DNA of 64,000 bases from Fibrobacter sp. UWH4 (GCF_900142475.1 NZ_FRAY01000005.1:62001-126000), one strand, 5' to 3'; shown: positions 23,922-34,132, numbered from the stretch's first letter. The notes: generated by a model not told the origin, from the letters alone. Numbers and translations are program-made.

Positions 23922-26900
23922 ATGGCGATGATTATCAGGGACATGTTCAGGGACAATATCAACCGAATCATTGGTGGTGTTGTCAAGGTTGGCGAAAAGA
24001 CGGATGCAGTTCTTGCCCAGGAACTGGAAGAATACGTCGTGACCCGCGAACTCCGCAAGCATTTTGCCAAGTTCTTTGGGGCCTATGCCGATGCGTTTAA
24101 CGAACCGACCGATAATATCGGCGTCTGGATATCGGGCTTTTTCGGTTCCGGTAAATCTCATTTCTTGAAAATGCTTTCGTTCATTCTTTCGAATGTCGAG
24201 TTTGGCGGCAAGAAGGCTGTAGATGTTTTCCGTAGCAAGTGGGAAGATCCGGCGTCGTTCATGGATATGGACAGGGCATCAAAGGCCCCTACCGACGCGA
24301 TTCTTTTCAATATCGATGTCGAAGGCTTTACGAACAAGGACAGGACTGCCGTCTTGCGCGTTTTTGCCAAGATGTTCTACAGTTTCTTGGGCTTTTATGG
24401 CGAAGACTTGAAAGTTGCCCGCTTGGAACAATACATAGAATCCGAAGGCAAGACGCAGCAGTTCAAGGACACATTTGAAAAGATTGCAGGCAAGGATTGG
24501 GATTCTGCACGTAAGTCGGCTCTTGCGTTCAAGCGTAAGGCTGTTGCGCAAACGATGTCTCAGGTTCTTGGCATGTCCGAAGACGAAGCGTCAAAATGGG
24601 TGACCGACAAGACGGAAACGGAGCTCAGCATCGCTGCACTTGTCAAAGAAATCCAGGAATATGTTTCTCAAAAGCCCAAGGATTACCGCCTGCTCTTTAT
24701 GGTCGATGAAGTCGGCCAGTATGTGGGCGCGGATACCGATTTGCTTTTGAACTTGCAATCGCTTGTCGAAGAAATCGGGAGCAAGTGCCAGGGCAAGGTT
24801 TGGGTGGTTTGCACCGGGCAAGAGGCGATTGACGAAATCATCAAGGCTCGCGAAAACGAATTCTCCCGAATCCAGGCGCGTTTCAAGACCCGTCTTTCGC
24901 TGTCGTCCAGTGCGGCAGACGAAGTCATTCAGGAACGTATCCTGAAAAAGACTCCCGAAGCGGCCGAAGCGTTGCGCTCTATTTACGAGACGAACGATTC
25001 TGTTTTGCGAAACCTGTTCTCGTTCAAGGATTGCGTGCTTGACATCAAGGGATTCACCGGGGCAGAAGATTTTGCGAGAAATTTCCCGTTTGTTCCATAC
25101 CAATTCAGGCTTTTGCAGAAGGTCTTCGGTGAAATTCGCAAGCACGGGAATTCCGGCACCCACTTGGCTGGCGGCGAACGTTCGATGCTTTCGGGTTTCC
25201 AGGAGGCGGCTCAACGTATTCAGAAAGAAAACGAATTTGCACTTGCCCCGTTCTACCTGTTCTACGACACGGTTAGCAGCTTCTTGAATAGCGATATCCG
25301 TCGCGTGATAGAACGCTGCCAGGAAGCATCCGAAAAAGGCAATGGAATTGAGGCGCAAGATGTTGACGTTCTTAAGTTGCTATACCTTATCCGTTATGTA
25401 GATGACGTGAAGGCAAACCTCGATAACATTATCATCTTGATGGCGGATAACATCCAGCTTGATAAAATTACCAAGCGCGACGAGGTGCAAAAGAGCCTTG
25501 ACCGCCTGCTTTCGCAGAACTACATCGGCCGCACGGGCGAGACCTATAACTTCCTCACGAACGAGGAACAGGATATCCAGCGAGAAATCAAGATGACTCC
25601 CGTGGATACTTCTGATGTCGTAGGCAAAATCGGTTCCATTATTTTCGACCAGATATACGACATCCGCAAGTTCCGCTACGGTAATGGCAAATACGATTTC
25701 GATTTCGACCGCTTTGTCGATAACCAGGCGATTTCGAACGGGTCCGGCGGCATGGTGTTGCAGATTCTGACCGCCGCGACCGATGTGCTTGAGAAGCGTG
25801 ACAACATTTTGATGAGCTCGTCTAGCGGCAGGGCAGTGGTAGTGCTTGCCGATATCGACTACTACAACCGCCTTGAAAATGCGATAAAAATCCGCAAGTA
25901 CATAAAGCAGCGCAACGTGACCCAGCTGCCAAAATCCATGCAGGATATTATCCGCAGCCAGAGCGACATTGCCGCAAGCCTTGAGCAGGAGGCGATGGAG
26001 TATATTTCGGAAGCGATTGAAAAGGCCGTTTTCTTTGTCGATGGCAACCGTATCGAATGCACCGGAGATGCCAAGAAAAAACTGAACCAGGCGCTCGATG
26101 TATTGGTCGGTCATGTTTATAGGCATCTTGGGCTGATTGAGCACAATTACGATTCCGATTTGGACTTGCTTTCTATTCTTGAAAACCCGACATTCGAAGG
26201 TTCTTGCCCTAACGCGGCGGCTGTGGCGAAGGTCGAGGAATTCCTCGAAATGAAGGACCGCCAGAAGATGACGGTCTCCATGGCAGATATTTTGCGTCAA
26301 TATGGCGATAAGCCTTACGGTTGGCGTGAAATAGACATCGCAGCAATTGTTGCGACTCTGGTGTCTGCGCAGAAGGTGACAATTAAGTATGCGGGCAACA
26401 CGGTGCAGCCCGACGAACTTGCTCAAAAGCTGGACCTGCTTCACCGCAAGAGCGAAGTAGGCAAGACCGTTGTGAGCAAGCGCATTTCAGTATCGGGCGT
26501 GAAAATCAAGAATGCCGTTGCTTTTTTGCGCGATTATATGCATGCCATGTCGGTCCCGAACGACGAAGATGGGCTCGTGAAGTTCATCATAGACAATATC
26601 GACCTCAAGAAAAATTTGTACGACCGCTATAAAGACCGCTACATCGGCCATAATTACCCTGATCGGGGCGTTGTGAGCAAGGCTTGCGATTTGATGGAAG
26701 ATATCCTTTCGCAAAAGTCCGACAACATCGCGCTGGTAGATTGTCTCCTGAAAAAACAGGAAGAGTTGCTGGACTCCCGCGAAAACATGGAGAAGGTCGT
26801 CAACTTCTTCAATAGCCAGGTGTCGGTGTTCGATTCCGCGGTCAAGGTTGCAGATGACCTGAAAGACGATGCGGACTACATCGCCGAAAATGCGGATGCC

Positions 26901-27452
26901 CGCCACGCCATGGAAGAACTCAAGTCCATTATTGAAATTCCGGCAAGCGGCCCCTATGCATACGGGCGCATTCCCGAACTGAACGAACTGATATCTCGCA
27001 TAAAGACGGCCCATAGCGAAATGCTCAAGGCAAAACGTATGGCCGTGCTCAACACCATTGCCGAAAATGCGAAACTGATTGATGACGCTGCCCAGGGCAA
27101 TAGCAAGGTGGCACACCTTGTAAGCGAGGCGAAAATATTCCTGGATGCTCGCAAGCAAAAGGTGGAAACCCTCAAGAATCTAGCCTTGATTGACTCCCTG
27201 ATTCCCCAGATTACATCGCGTGTGGATGATTACCGTTTGCGGATTGAAGAGGCTTTGAAACCCGCTGCAGCCCCCACGACGGAAGGCGGAGAACCGCTGA
27301 AACCCGCAAAAAAATATGTGCGAGTGTCCCGCCAGCAGGTGTTCCGCCCCAAGCGACTCGAAAGCGAAAGCGAAATCGATGCCTACGTGGCCGAAATCCG
27401 CAAAAAGATGCTCGAATTGCTGAAAGGCAACGATGGAATTGAATTGAACTAA
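23922..27452 (+). CDS. brxC: BREX P-loop ATPase BrxC
   Basis: Large ATPase of BREX (1176 residues, normal size). Walker A is GFFGSGKSHFLKML (about residues 72-85); LLFMVDEVGQY (about residue 262) gives the Walker B acidic pair. The N-terminus MIIRDMFRDNINRIIGGVVK is typical. The C-terminal third is coiled-coil-like. Start: ATG at 23922; the frame's earlier codons overlap brxB and do not resemble the family. BrxC is ORC/Cdc6-like and is thought to work with PglX and PglZ on DNA. Base composition is GC-richer than the ATPase pair that follows. Confidence 0.93.
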   Translation: MAMIIRDMFRDNINRIIGGVVKVGEKTDAVLAQELEEYVVTRELRKHFAKFFGAYADAFNEPTDNIGVWISGFFGSGKSHFLKMLSFILSNVEFGGKKAVDVFRSKWEDPASFMDMDRASKAPTDAILFNIDVEGFTNKDRTAVLRVFAKMFYSFLGFYGEDLKVARLEQYIESEGKTQQFKDTFEKIAGKDWDSARKSALAFKRKAVAQTMSQVLGMSEDEASKWVTDKTETELSIAALVKEIQEYVSQKPKDYRLLFMVDEVGQYVGADTDLLLNLQSLVEEIGSKCQGKVWVVCTGQEAIDEIIKARENEFSRIQARFKTRLSLSSSAADEVIQERILKKTPEAAEALRSIYETNDSVLRNLFSFKDCVLDIKGFTGAEDFARNFPFVPYQFRLLQKVFGEIRKHGNSGTHLAGGERSMLSGFQEAAQRIQKENEFALAPFYLFYDTVSSFLNSDIRRVIERCQEASEKGNGIEAQDVDVLKLLYLIRYVDDVKANLDNIIILMADNIQLDKITKRDEVQKSLDRLLSQNYIGRTGETYNFLTNEEQDIQREIKMTPVDTSDVVGKIGSIIFDQIYDIRKFRYGNGKYDFDFDRFVDNQAISNGSGGMVLQILTAATDVLEKRDNILMSSSSGRAVVVLADIDYYNRLENAIKIRKYIKQRNVTQLPKSMQDIIRSQSDIAASLEQEAMEYISEAIEKAVFFVDGNRIECTGDAKKKLNQALDVLVGHVYRHLGLIEHNYDSDLDLLSILENPTFEGSCPNAAAVAKVEEFLEMKDRQKMTVSMADILRQYGDKPYGWREIDIAAIVATLVSAQKVTIKYAGNTVQPDELAQKLDLLHRKSEVGKTVVSKRISVSGVKIKNAVAFLRDYMHAMSVPNDEDGLVKFIIDNIDLKKNLYDRYKDRYIGHNYPDRGVVSKACDLMEDILSQKSDNIALVDCLLKKQEELLDSRENMEKVVNFFNSQVSVFDSAVKVADDLKDDADYIAENADARHAMEELKSIIEIPASGPYAYGRIPELNELISRIKTAHSEMLKAKRMAVLNTIAENAKLIDDAAQGNSKVAHLVSEAKIFLDARKQKVETLKNLALIDSLIPQITSRVDDYRLRIEEALKPAAAPTTEGGEPLKPAKKYVRVSRQQVFRPKRLESESEIDAYVAEIRKKMLELLKGNDGIELN

Positions 27453-27475
27453 AAATATTTAATATAGGTCCTATA

Positions 27476-28171
27476 ATGAAAAGTAAAGATTTGCCTCAGC
27501 CCAAAAAGAAAGGAAGCGTTGTAACACAGCCAGTACGCGGGCCAAGACTCTTATATCGTAATGTTTCTTTGGATATAGAAAGTCTTAAGGGAATAAAAAA
27601 GGCTAAAATAGATTTGACATCAAGATTGACCGCGATTATGGGAGTGAATGGTGCAGGCAAAACCACCGTCATACATGCTTTAGCTTGCCTTTATAGTCCT
27701 GTAGATGAGAAGGGAACTAATTACAGATTTATGAACTTTTTCATTCCGACAACGGATGCTACATGGCAGGGTAGCAAGTTGACATTACACTATGAGAGTA
27801 AAAGGCCTGGAGATGGAGCCCAATGGGTTGCAGAAAGTAAAGAATACAAAAAAGAAGCAGACCGGTGGACAAGATATGAAGGCCGTCCAAAGAGAAATGT
27901 GACCTATTTGGGAATAAATACGTGCTTGCCTGAAATTGAATGTACAGAGACGAATTGTACAATCAATTATACTTCTACTAAAAAAACAGAACCGAAGGAT
28001 GCTAAGGTTGTTGAAACTGCAAGCTATATTTTGGGCAAACCATACATTGCGTTAACAAGCAACACTACTCTTAAAAAGCATAAAGAATTAATGGGGGTTG
28101 AGACTTCTAGTGGTTTGAAATACTCTTCTTTAAGCATGGGAACGGGAGAACAGCGAATAAAGGGTCTATGA
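27476..28171 (+). CDS. AAA ATPase, N-terminal half (Walker A) of a split gene
   Basis: ABC/SMC-like AAA_15-type ATPase domain: NVSLDIESLKGIKKAKIDL, then Walker A GVNGAGKTTVIHAL (about residues 58-71), and the signature-like SLSMGTGEQRI near its end. The protein stops just after this signature, where related proteins continue through about 20 residues into Walker B. The next gene starts exactly with Walker B and overlaps by four bases (ATGA, 28168-28171) in another frame. The two are thus halves of one ancestral gene separated by a deletion plus frameshift. It is AT-rich compared with brxC and pglX N-terminus, suggesting a later insertion into the operon. Confidence 0.8.
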   Translation: MKSKDLPQPKKKGSVVTQPVRGPRLLYRNVSLDIESLKGIKKAKIDLTSRLTAIMGVNGAGKTTVIHALACLYSPVDEKGTNYRFMNFFIPTTDATWQGSKLTLHYESKRPGDGAQWVAESKEYKKEADRWTRYEGRPKRNVTYLGINTCLPEIECTETNCTINYTSTKKTEPKDAKVVETASYILGKPYIALTSNTTLKKHKELMGVETSSGLKYSSLSMGTGEQRIKGL

Positions 28172-28983
28172 TTCTTATAGATGAAGTGGACCTTCTTTTG
28201 CATGTAACAGCTCTCAAGCGATTAATCGTCAAATTAAATGAAATTGCTGAGTCAAGAGACTTGCAAATCGTATTTACCACTCACTCTCCTGAAATATTGA
28301 AGTTTGACTTTGTTAAGGTTCAGTATTTATCGCAATCGCCGAATGGGAAAAAAACTAATGTCTATGATCGAGTGAGCTATGATTTAATGACGGAATTACT
28401 CGATGAAAAAAATCGACCTTTAAAAATATATGTAGAAGACACTTATTCGAAATGTATTGTTAGTGCGGTTGCATCATCATTAAATATAAAGAAAAAAGTT
28501 GATATCGTATCGTTTGGTTCAATACAGAATGCTTTTACAATAGCTTGTTCTAAAATAATGGAAGAATGCGACGTGGAAAATACGATATTTCTTTTGGATG
28601 GTGATGTTTTGCGAAAAAAAGATGAAAAAATGATTTTTATTAAGGAAAGAATGACTGGGAACGAGCCCTATCGAAAGGATATGCAAAACAGAGCTTTGAA
28701 TCTGTTTGTGCAATATGATTTGCCCGAAGGTGTTGGACCAGAGAAATTCCTACATGATTTGGTTGTTAAGTGCGGAAATAAAAAATCAGAACTTACTAAG
28801 ATTGCATCAAAAATTGTTGCTGTCGGAGAAAAGCACCAATGGATAAATTCCATCATTGAGGAAATAGGTTCGCCAGAAGAAGTTGTTGTGCCTCAATTAA
28901 TTGGGATGGTTGCTAAATCTAGAGAGTGGAAAAAATATGTTAAACCTATTGCAGATTGGTTGTCTTCAAGAAAATCTGTTTAA
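28168..28983 (+). CDS. AAA ATPase C-terminal half (Walker B) with TOPRIM-like domain
   Basis: Begins MILIDEVDLLLHVTALKRL, the Walker B and D-loop of an ABC-type ATPase, then QIVFTTHSPEIL (H-loop). The second half looks like a TOPRIM nuclease module as in OLD-family proteins: KIYVEDTYSKCIVSAV with the leading Glu, and NTIFLLDGDVLRKKDE with Asp-x-Asp. A two-chain OLD-like nuclease with the preceding gene is possible because the ATGA overlap allows coupled translation; decay of a single gene is the alternative. It lies between brxC and pglX, where core BREX type 1 has no gene. The TOPRIM assignment rests on motif reading only. Confidence 0.72.
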   Translation: MILIDEVDLLLHVTALKRLIVKLNEIAESRDLQIVFTTHSPEILKFDFVKVQYLSQSPNGKKTNVYDRVSYDLMTELLDEKNRPLKIYVEDTYSKCIVSAVASSLNIKKKVDIVSFGSIQNAFTIACSKIMEECDVENTIFLLDGDVLRKKDEKMIFIKERMTGNEPYRKDMQNRALNLFVQYDLPEGVGPEKFLHDLVVKCGNKKSELTKIASKIVAVGEKHQWINSIIEEIGSPEEVVVPQLIGMVAKSREWKKYVKPIADWLSSRKSV

Positions 28984-29001
28984 ATAGGAATGGTTATAAT
29001 C

Positions 29002-32000
29002 ATGGACAAGAACGCTATTAAGAATTACGCTATTTGGGCTCGTAACGAACTGATTGCACGCGTGAACCAGAAGGCCTTGCAGTATGGCATCGAGAACGGT
29101 TCCGTGGGCGACCCGAACGCGAGCACGGTGAACGGGCGCGTGCTTACGAATGTCGAAAAGCAACAGCGTTCTGCCCTGATTCAGAAAATCCGCAGCGAGA
29201 GTTTTGAGCAGGTGATAGAAGAAGTGGCCTACACCTGGTTCAACCGCTTTTGCGCGCTCCGCTTTATGGAGGTGAACGACTACCTGCCGAGCCATGTTCG
29301 CGTGTTCAGCGACGATGCCGGAGCCTTCAAGCCGCAGATTATGGCCGAAGCCATCAACTTGGAGATGGACGGGCTCGACATGCAGAAGGTCTATGCGTTC
29401 AAGGAAAACGACCAGGACGGCGAACTCTTCAAGTACCTGGTGATTACGCAGTGCAACGCGCTGAACAAGCTGTTGCTGGGCATGTTCCAGAGGATTGCGG
29501 ACTACACGGAACTCCTTTTCCCAGATTACCTGCTGGAACCGAACAGTGCCGTGGGCAGGCTCGTGAACGACATTCCCGAAGAGGACTGGAAAGATGCCGT
29601 GCAGATTATCGGTTGGCTTTACCAGTATTACAACACGGAACCCAAGGCGAAAGTATTCAAGGATCTTGACGATAACATCAAGATTACCAAGGAAAAAATA
29701 CCTGCGGCAACGCAGCTTTTTACGCCGGACTGGATTGTTCGATATATGGTGGAAAATAGCCTGGGTCGCCTGTGGCTTGAAGGGCACCCCCAGCATGCAA
29801 ACTTGCTCAAGCCCAAGTGGAAATATTATTTGGACGAGGCCGAACAGGAAGATTCTGTAAAAGAAGAACTTGCAAAAATTCGCGAAGAATATGCGAAGGT
29901 AAAGCCGCAGGATTTACGTTGCATTGACCCTTGCGAAGGGAGCGGCCACATCGTTGTTTATATGTTCGATGTGCTGGTGCAGATTTACATGGCGTATGGC
30001 TACACGGCGACCGATGCGGTGGCAAGCATCGTGAAGAACAACCTTTATGGTTTGGATATCGATGACCGTGCGGCACAGCTGGCCTACTTTGCCGTGATGA
30101 TGAAGGCAAGGCAATACGACAGTCGATTCTTGAATCGCGGAATCCAACCGCATATCTATTCCATCATGGAGAGCAACGGGTTTGACCGTAACTTGGTGGA
30201 GTATTTCGAGAACGGCGACGAAAAGTTGAAGAAGGCGATGGACCGTTTGGTAAGCGAGTTGCACGATGCCAAGGAATACGGTTCCATATTGAATGTGACC
30301 AACGTGGATTTTGAGGCTCTCTATGCCCGATTCGAAGAAATCAGGACGGATGCGAGCATCTACCAGTTGCCTGCCATCAACACGCTTTTGCCCTTTGTGC
30401 AGATTGCACAGACCATGGCCCAGAAATACGATGTGGTGGTGACCAACCCGCCGTATAGAGCAGTTTGTGATTGTAGTGATAAATTACAAAACCTTGCGAG
30501 AGAAATTTATCCCGATAGTAAGAATGATTTAAGCACAATCTGCATGGAAAAGACTTTGGATATGTGCAAGCAATATGGTTTTATGTCGATGATAAACATT
30601 CCTGTATGGATGTCGAAAAGTAGTTTTGAAAATCTACGTTATAAACTACTTAGTAATCATTCATTTATTAATATGTTGCATTGTGGACGAGGGGTTTTTG
30701 GGTCTGATTTTGGTACAACAGCTTTTACTATTGCCAAAAAACATACCTATATGTATTGTGCGTCGTTTAGGCGACTTTTTGAACAAATGGGTGATGTTGA
30801 CTCAATTGATCAAAAGGAATCTTGGTATTTGTCTGGTTTTGGGAGTTTTGTAGCTTATCCAGATAAATTTTTAAGCATAGCTAGCTATCCGATTGCTTAT
30901 TGGGTAAGTGATAGGTTTTTGACTATTTTGCATGACGAACATCCGCTAAGTTTTTATGCTGCACCTCGAAAAGGCTTGACTACGGGTGATAATGATACAT
31001 ATGTAAGACTTTGGTATGAAATTCCCTTTAATAAAATGGGATTAAATGGTGACCGAACGAAAAAATGGTATCCTATGACGAAGGGGGGGGATTTTAGAAG
31101 ATGGTATGGAAATAATGATTATGTTGTAAATTGGGAATACGATGGTGCATCAATAAAAAACTTTAAAGATAAAAATGGAAAACTTCGTTCAAGACCTCAG
31201 AATACTCAATTTTACTTCCATGAGGGAATTTCTTGGAACGATACGACTGCTACTGGTAAAATAGCTTTTCGATATCAGTCTGCGGATTTTATGCCTAATG
31301 CTTCTGGGCCTTGTGTGTATGCAGAAACGGGATTATTTTATCTTTTTGGTTTGTTAAATTCTAAAGTATCTCAAAAGCTTCTTGAAATTCTAGCTCCTAA
31401 TATGAAATTTGAAGTGGGACAAATGGCTCTTGTTCCTATCATTAATAGGGAAAATGAAGATGTAGTGAGTATTGCTAAAGAATTGAAAGAGCTTGCAAAA
31501 TCCGATTGGGATTCCTTCGAAACTTCCTGGGATTTCAAGAAACATCCGCTAGTTCCGTCTAGGGATGATATCGCAGAAGCTGCCAAATCTCAGTTTGCCT
31601 CTGATCGACTTGCCAAGCTGGGTTCCATTCAATGGAACTATGAGCGGTGGGAAAATGAATGCGAAACTCGTTTCAACACGCTCAAGGCCAACGAAGAAGA
31701 ACTCAACCGCATCTTTATCGACATCTACGGCCTGCAAGACGAGCTTACCCCCGATGTCGAAGACAAGGACGTGACCGTCCGCAAGGCCGACCTTGAACGC
31801 GATATCAAGAGCCTTATCAGTTATGCCGTGGGCTGCATGTTCGGCCGCTACAGCCTCGACGTTCCTGGCCTTGCCTACGCCGGCGGCGACTGGGACGCCA
31901 CCAAGTACAAGACCTTCGAGGCCGATGCAGACAACATCATCCCGATATGCGACGATGAATACTTCGAAGACGACATCGTCGGGCGTTTCATCGAGTTCGT

Positions 32001-32520
32001 CAAGGTCGTCTATGGCGAATCTACACTAGAAGATAACTTGCAGTTCATCGCGAACGCCCTGGGCGGCAAGGGGTCTTCCCGTGAAATCATCCGCAAGTAC
32101 TTTTTGGACGACTTTTTCAAGGACCACTGCAACACCTACCAGGTTACGGGTTCGGGCAAGCGCCCCATCTACTGGCTGTTCGACAGCGGCAAAAAGAACG
32201 GCTTCAAGTGCCTTGTGTATATGCACCGCTACAGGCCCGATACTATCGCCCGTATCCGCACCGACTATGTTCACGAACAGCAGAGCCGCTACGACACCGC
32301 CATCGAGGGCATCAATTCGCGCCTGAACGAGGTCATCAGTTCTAACGAACAGGTACGCCTCAAAAAGCAACTTGCCAAGCTGGCAGGCCAAAAAGAAGAA
32401 ATCCACACCTACGAAGAAAAAATCCACCACCTCGCCGACCAGATGATATCCATCGACCTCGACGACGGAGTAAAGGTAAACTACGCCAAGTTCAAGGACG
32501 TTCTGGGCAAAATTAAGTAG
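29002..32520 (+). CDS. pglX: BREX adenine-specific DNA methyltransferase PglX
   Basis: Adenine-N6 methyltransferase that marks host DNA and sets BREX specificity. SAM-binding motif DPCEGSGHIVVYMFDVL (about residue 308) and catalytic NPPY in VVVTNPPYRAV (residue 482). 1172 residues. Start: ATG at 29002 with AGGA upstream, giving the family-like MDKNAIKNYAIWARNELI; the ATG at 28990 is in frame but abuts the binding site. Bases about 30458-31500 are clearly more AT-rich than both flanks; this is the part after NPPY expected to include target recognition. A G8 run lies at 31083-31090 inside the conserved KGGDFRRWYGN. Coiled-coil near the C-terminus. Confidence 0.93.
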   Translation: MDKNAIKNYAIWARNELIARVNQKALQYGIENGSVGDPNASTVNGRVLTNVEKQQRSALIQKIRSESFEQVIEEVAYTWFNRFCALRFMEVNDYLPSHVRVFSDDAGAFKPQIMAEAINLEMDGLDMQKVYAFKENDQDGELFKYLVITQCNALNKLLLGMFQRIADYTELLFPDYLLEPNSAVGRLVNDIPEEDWKDAVQIIGWLYQYYNTEPKAKVFKDLDDNIKITKEKIPAATQLFTPDWIVRYMVENSLGRLWLEGHPQHANLLKPKWKYYLDEAEQEDSVKEELAKIREEYAKVKPQDLRCIDPCEGSGHIVVYMFDVLVQIYMAYGYTATDAVASIVKNNLYGLDIDDRAAQLAYFAVMMKARQYDSRFLNRGIQPHIYSIMESNGFDRNLVEYFENGDEKLKKAMDRLVSELHDAKEYGSILNVTNVDFEALYARFEEIRTDASIYQLPAINTLLPFVQIAQTMAQKYDVVVTNPPYRAVCDCSDKLQNLAREIYPDSKNDLSTICMEKTLDMCKQYGFMSMINIPVWMSKSSFENLRYKLLSNHSFINMLHCGRGVFGSDFGTTAFTIAKKHTYMYCASFRRLFEQMGDVDSIDQKESWYLSGFGSFVAYPDKFLSIASYPIAYWVSDRFLTILHDEHPLSFYAAPRKGLTTGDNDTYVRLWYEIPFNKMGLNGDRTKKWYPMTKGGDFRRWYGNNDYVVNWEYDGASIKNFKDKNGKLRSRPQNTQFYFHEGISWNDTTATGKIAFRYQSADFMPNASGPCVYAETGLFYLFGLLNSKVSQKLLEILAPNMKFEVGQMALVPIINRENEDVVSIAKELKELAKSDWDSFETSWDFKKHPLVPSRDDIAEAAKSQFASDRLAKLGSIQWNYERWENECETRFNTLKANEEELNRIFIDIYGLQDELTPDVEDKDVTVRKADLERDIKSLISYAVGCMFGRYSLDVPGLAYAGGDWDATKYKTFEADADNIIPICDDEYFEDDIVGRFIEFVKVVYGESTLEDNLQFIANALGGKGSSREIIRKYFLDDFFKDHCNTYQVTGSGKRPIYWLFDSGKKNGFKCLVYMHRYRPDTIARIRTDYVHEQQSRYDTAIEGINSRLNEVISSNEQVRLKKQLAKLAGQKEEIHTYEEKIHHLADQMISIDLDDGVKVNYAKFKDVLGKIK

Positions 32521-32529
32521 GTTTGTTGT

Positions 32530-34131
32530 ATGGCATTACCAATAGATGTAGAAGATTTGTTGAACCGTCGGAAAATTGAGGGCCCCCGTGTAGAATTTAA
32601 GGCGGGTTGGAATCCTGATACAATTTATCATTCTATTTGCGCCTTTGCCAATGATTTGGATAATCTTGGCGGTGGATATATATTGGTCGGCGTTGAAGAG
32701 GAAAATGGCGTTGCAAAGAGACCTGTATTGGGCATTTCCGAGGATAGATTGGACTCTATTCAAAAGGAAATGGTTGGTTATAATAATAAATTTAATCCCT
32801 ATTATTTGCCTCGCATTTCTGTTGAAGAAGTTGATGATAAATATGTTCTTGCAATATGGGTGCCATCGGGAGCAAATAGGCCGTATGAAATTCCTACGAA
32901 TGTAACTGTAAGTAAAGGGTGCCCAAAGGCATTTTATGTTCGATCAGGAACAAGTTCTATTGAGGCTAAAGGTGAAGTCCTAGTAGAACTAAGGGATATG
33001 GCCAGTCGCATTCCCTTTGACGAACGGGGTAATGCAAATATAACTGTTTCCGATATTTCGCCAGTTCTTGTATATGACTATCTTCGCAAAGTGAATAGTA
33101 AACTTGGTGCTACTTTTGAATCTGCCAAAATGAATGAGGTTCTGGAACAGATGAACCTTTTTGATGGCCCTGTAGAAAATCGAACCATCAAAAATGTTGC
33201 GGCCATGATGTTTTGTGAAAAACCCCAGAAATTTTTCCCTGTTTCAAGAGTTGAAATAGTGATTTTCCCTAATGGTCGCGAAGATGATCCCGACACTATC
33301 ATTGAACTCCCTCCGATTGAAGGTCCTGTACCCAAGATGATTCAGGACTCCTTGGCTTATCTCAAAACAAATGTGGTCAAGGAGGCTGTAGTCAAACAAA
33401 AAGATAGCGAACTTTCTCTCCGGTATTTTAATTATCCTTATCAGGCTTTGGAAGAAGCTGTAGTTAATGCTCTTTATCATCGAGACTATCAAGAGCGTGA
33501 ACCTGTCGAAATTACGATAGAGCCGGATAAAATCAGTATTTTGAGTCATTCTGGACCGGATAGGTCTATTTCAAAAGAAGCGATTCTTGAGGCCAAAGTT
33601 CTCCGGTCCAGAAGGTATCGAAATCGAAGACTCGGTGAATTCCTCAAGGAACTGGATTTGACAGAAGGGCGTGCCACGGGAATTCCTACGATACAGAAGG
33701 TTTTGTCTGTTAATGGTTCGGCAAAAGCCAAAATAGAAACGGATGAGGAACGTTCCTATTTCTTGATAGACATTCCGTGTCATCCGGAGTTTTATAAGGC
33801 CTATCTGTTGGATAAGAATCGCTTTACCCGCGAGCGTTTGCAGACGTGCTTGAAAAATTACATTTTGAGTGATAAAGGTTCCATAGAAGATATTGCTGGT
33901 ATGGTTGATGTGATTTATGCCATGGAAGGGCCTCAACCAATATCAAATTTGATGCATGCCGCTCACGAATCCAACAGAAGCCGTTTTAGAAAAAAACTGC
34001 TTTCTCCGCTACTCTCTTTGGGCTTGATTGAAATGACTATTCCTGATAAGCCGAATAGCCGATATCAACAGTACAAAGTGAAGGACTCAACTTATGAATT
34101 GCTGGCTCGCTTTGAAAAGGTTGATAAGTAG
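32530..34131 (+). CDS. AlbA_2/Schlafen-type ATP-binding protein in the BREX operon
   Basis: N-terminal AlbA_2 (divergent AAA-4/Schlafen) domain: EGPRVEFKAGWNPDTIYHSI and LGGGYILVGVEEENG (residues about 17-60). The C-terminal half has a GHKL-like region (ALEEAVVNALYHRDYQEREP, then SGPDRSIS and RRYRNRRLGEFLKEL with GRATGIPTI) and a final winged-helix-like part. 533 residues. Proteins of this type are commonly annotated as transcriptional regulators or ATP-binding proteins and often accompany BREX or restriction loci. It starts nine bases after pglX, so it is in the operon. The role is inferred only from context. Confidence 0.82.
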   Translation: MALPIDVEDLLNRRKIEGPRVEFKAGWNPDTIYHSICAFANDLDNLGGGYILVGVEEENGVAKRPVLGISEDRLDSIQKEMVGYNNKFNPYYLPRISVEEVDDKYVLAIWVPSGANRPYEIPTNVTVSKGCPKAFYVRSGTSSIEAKGEVLVELRDMASRIPFDERGNANITVSDISPVLVYDYLRKVNSKLGATFESAKMNEVLEQMNLFDGPVENRTIKNVAAMMFCEKPQKFFPVSRVEIVIFPNGREDDPDTIIELPPIEGPVPKMIQDSLAYLKTNVVKEAVVKQKDSELSLRYFNYPYQALEEAVVNALYHRDYQEREPVEITIEPDKISILSHSGPDRSISKEAILEAKVLRSRRYRNRRLGEFLKELDLTEGRATGIPTIQKVLSVNGSAKAKIETDEERSYFLIDIPCHPEFYKAYLLDKNRFTRERLQTCLKNYILSDKGSIEDIAGMVDVIYAMEGPQPISNLMHAAHESNRSRFRKKLLSPLLSLGLIEMTIPDKPNSRYQQYKVKDSTYELLARFEKVDK

Positions 34132-34132
34132 C

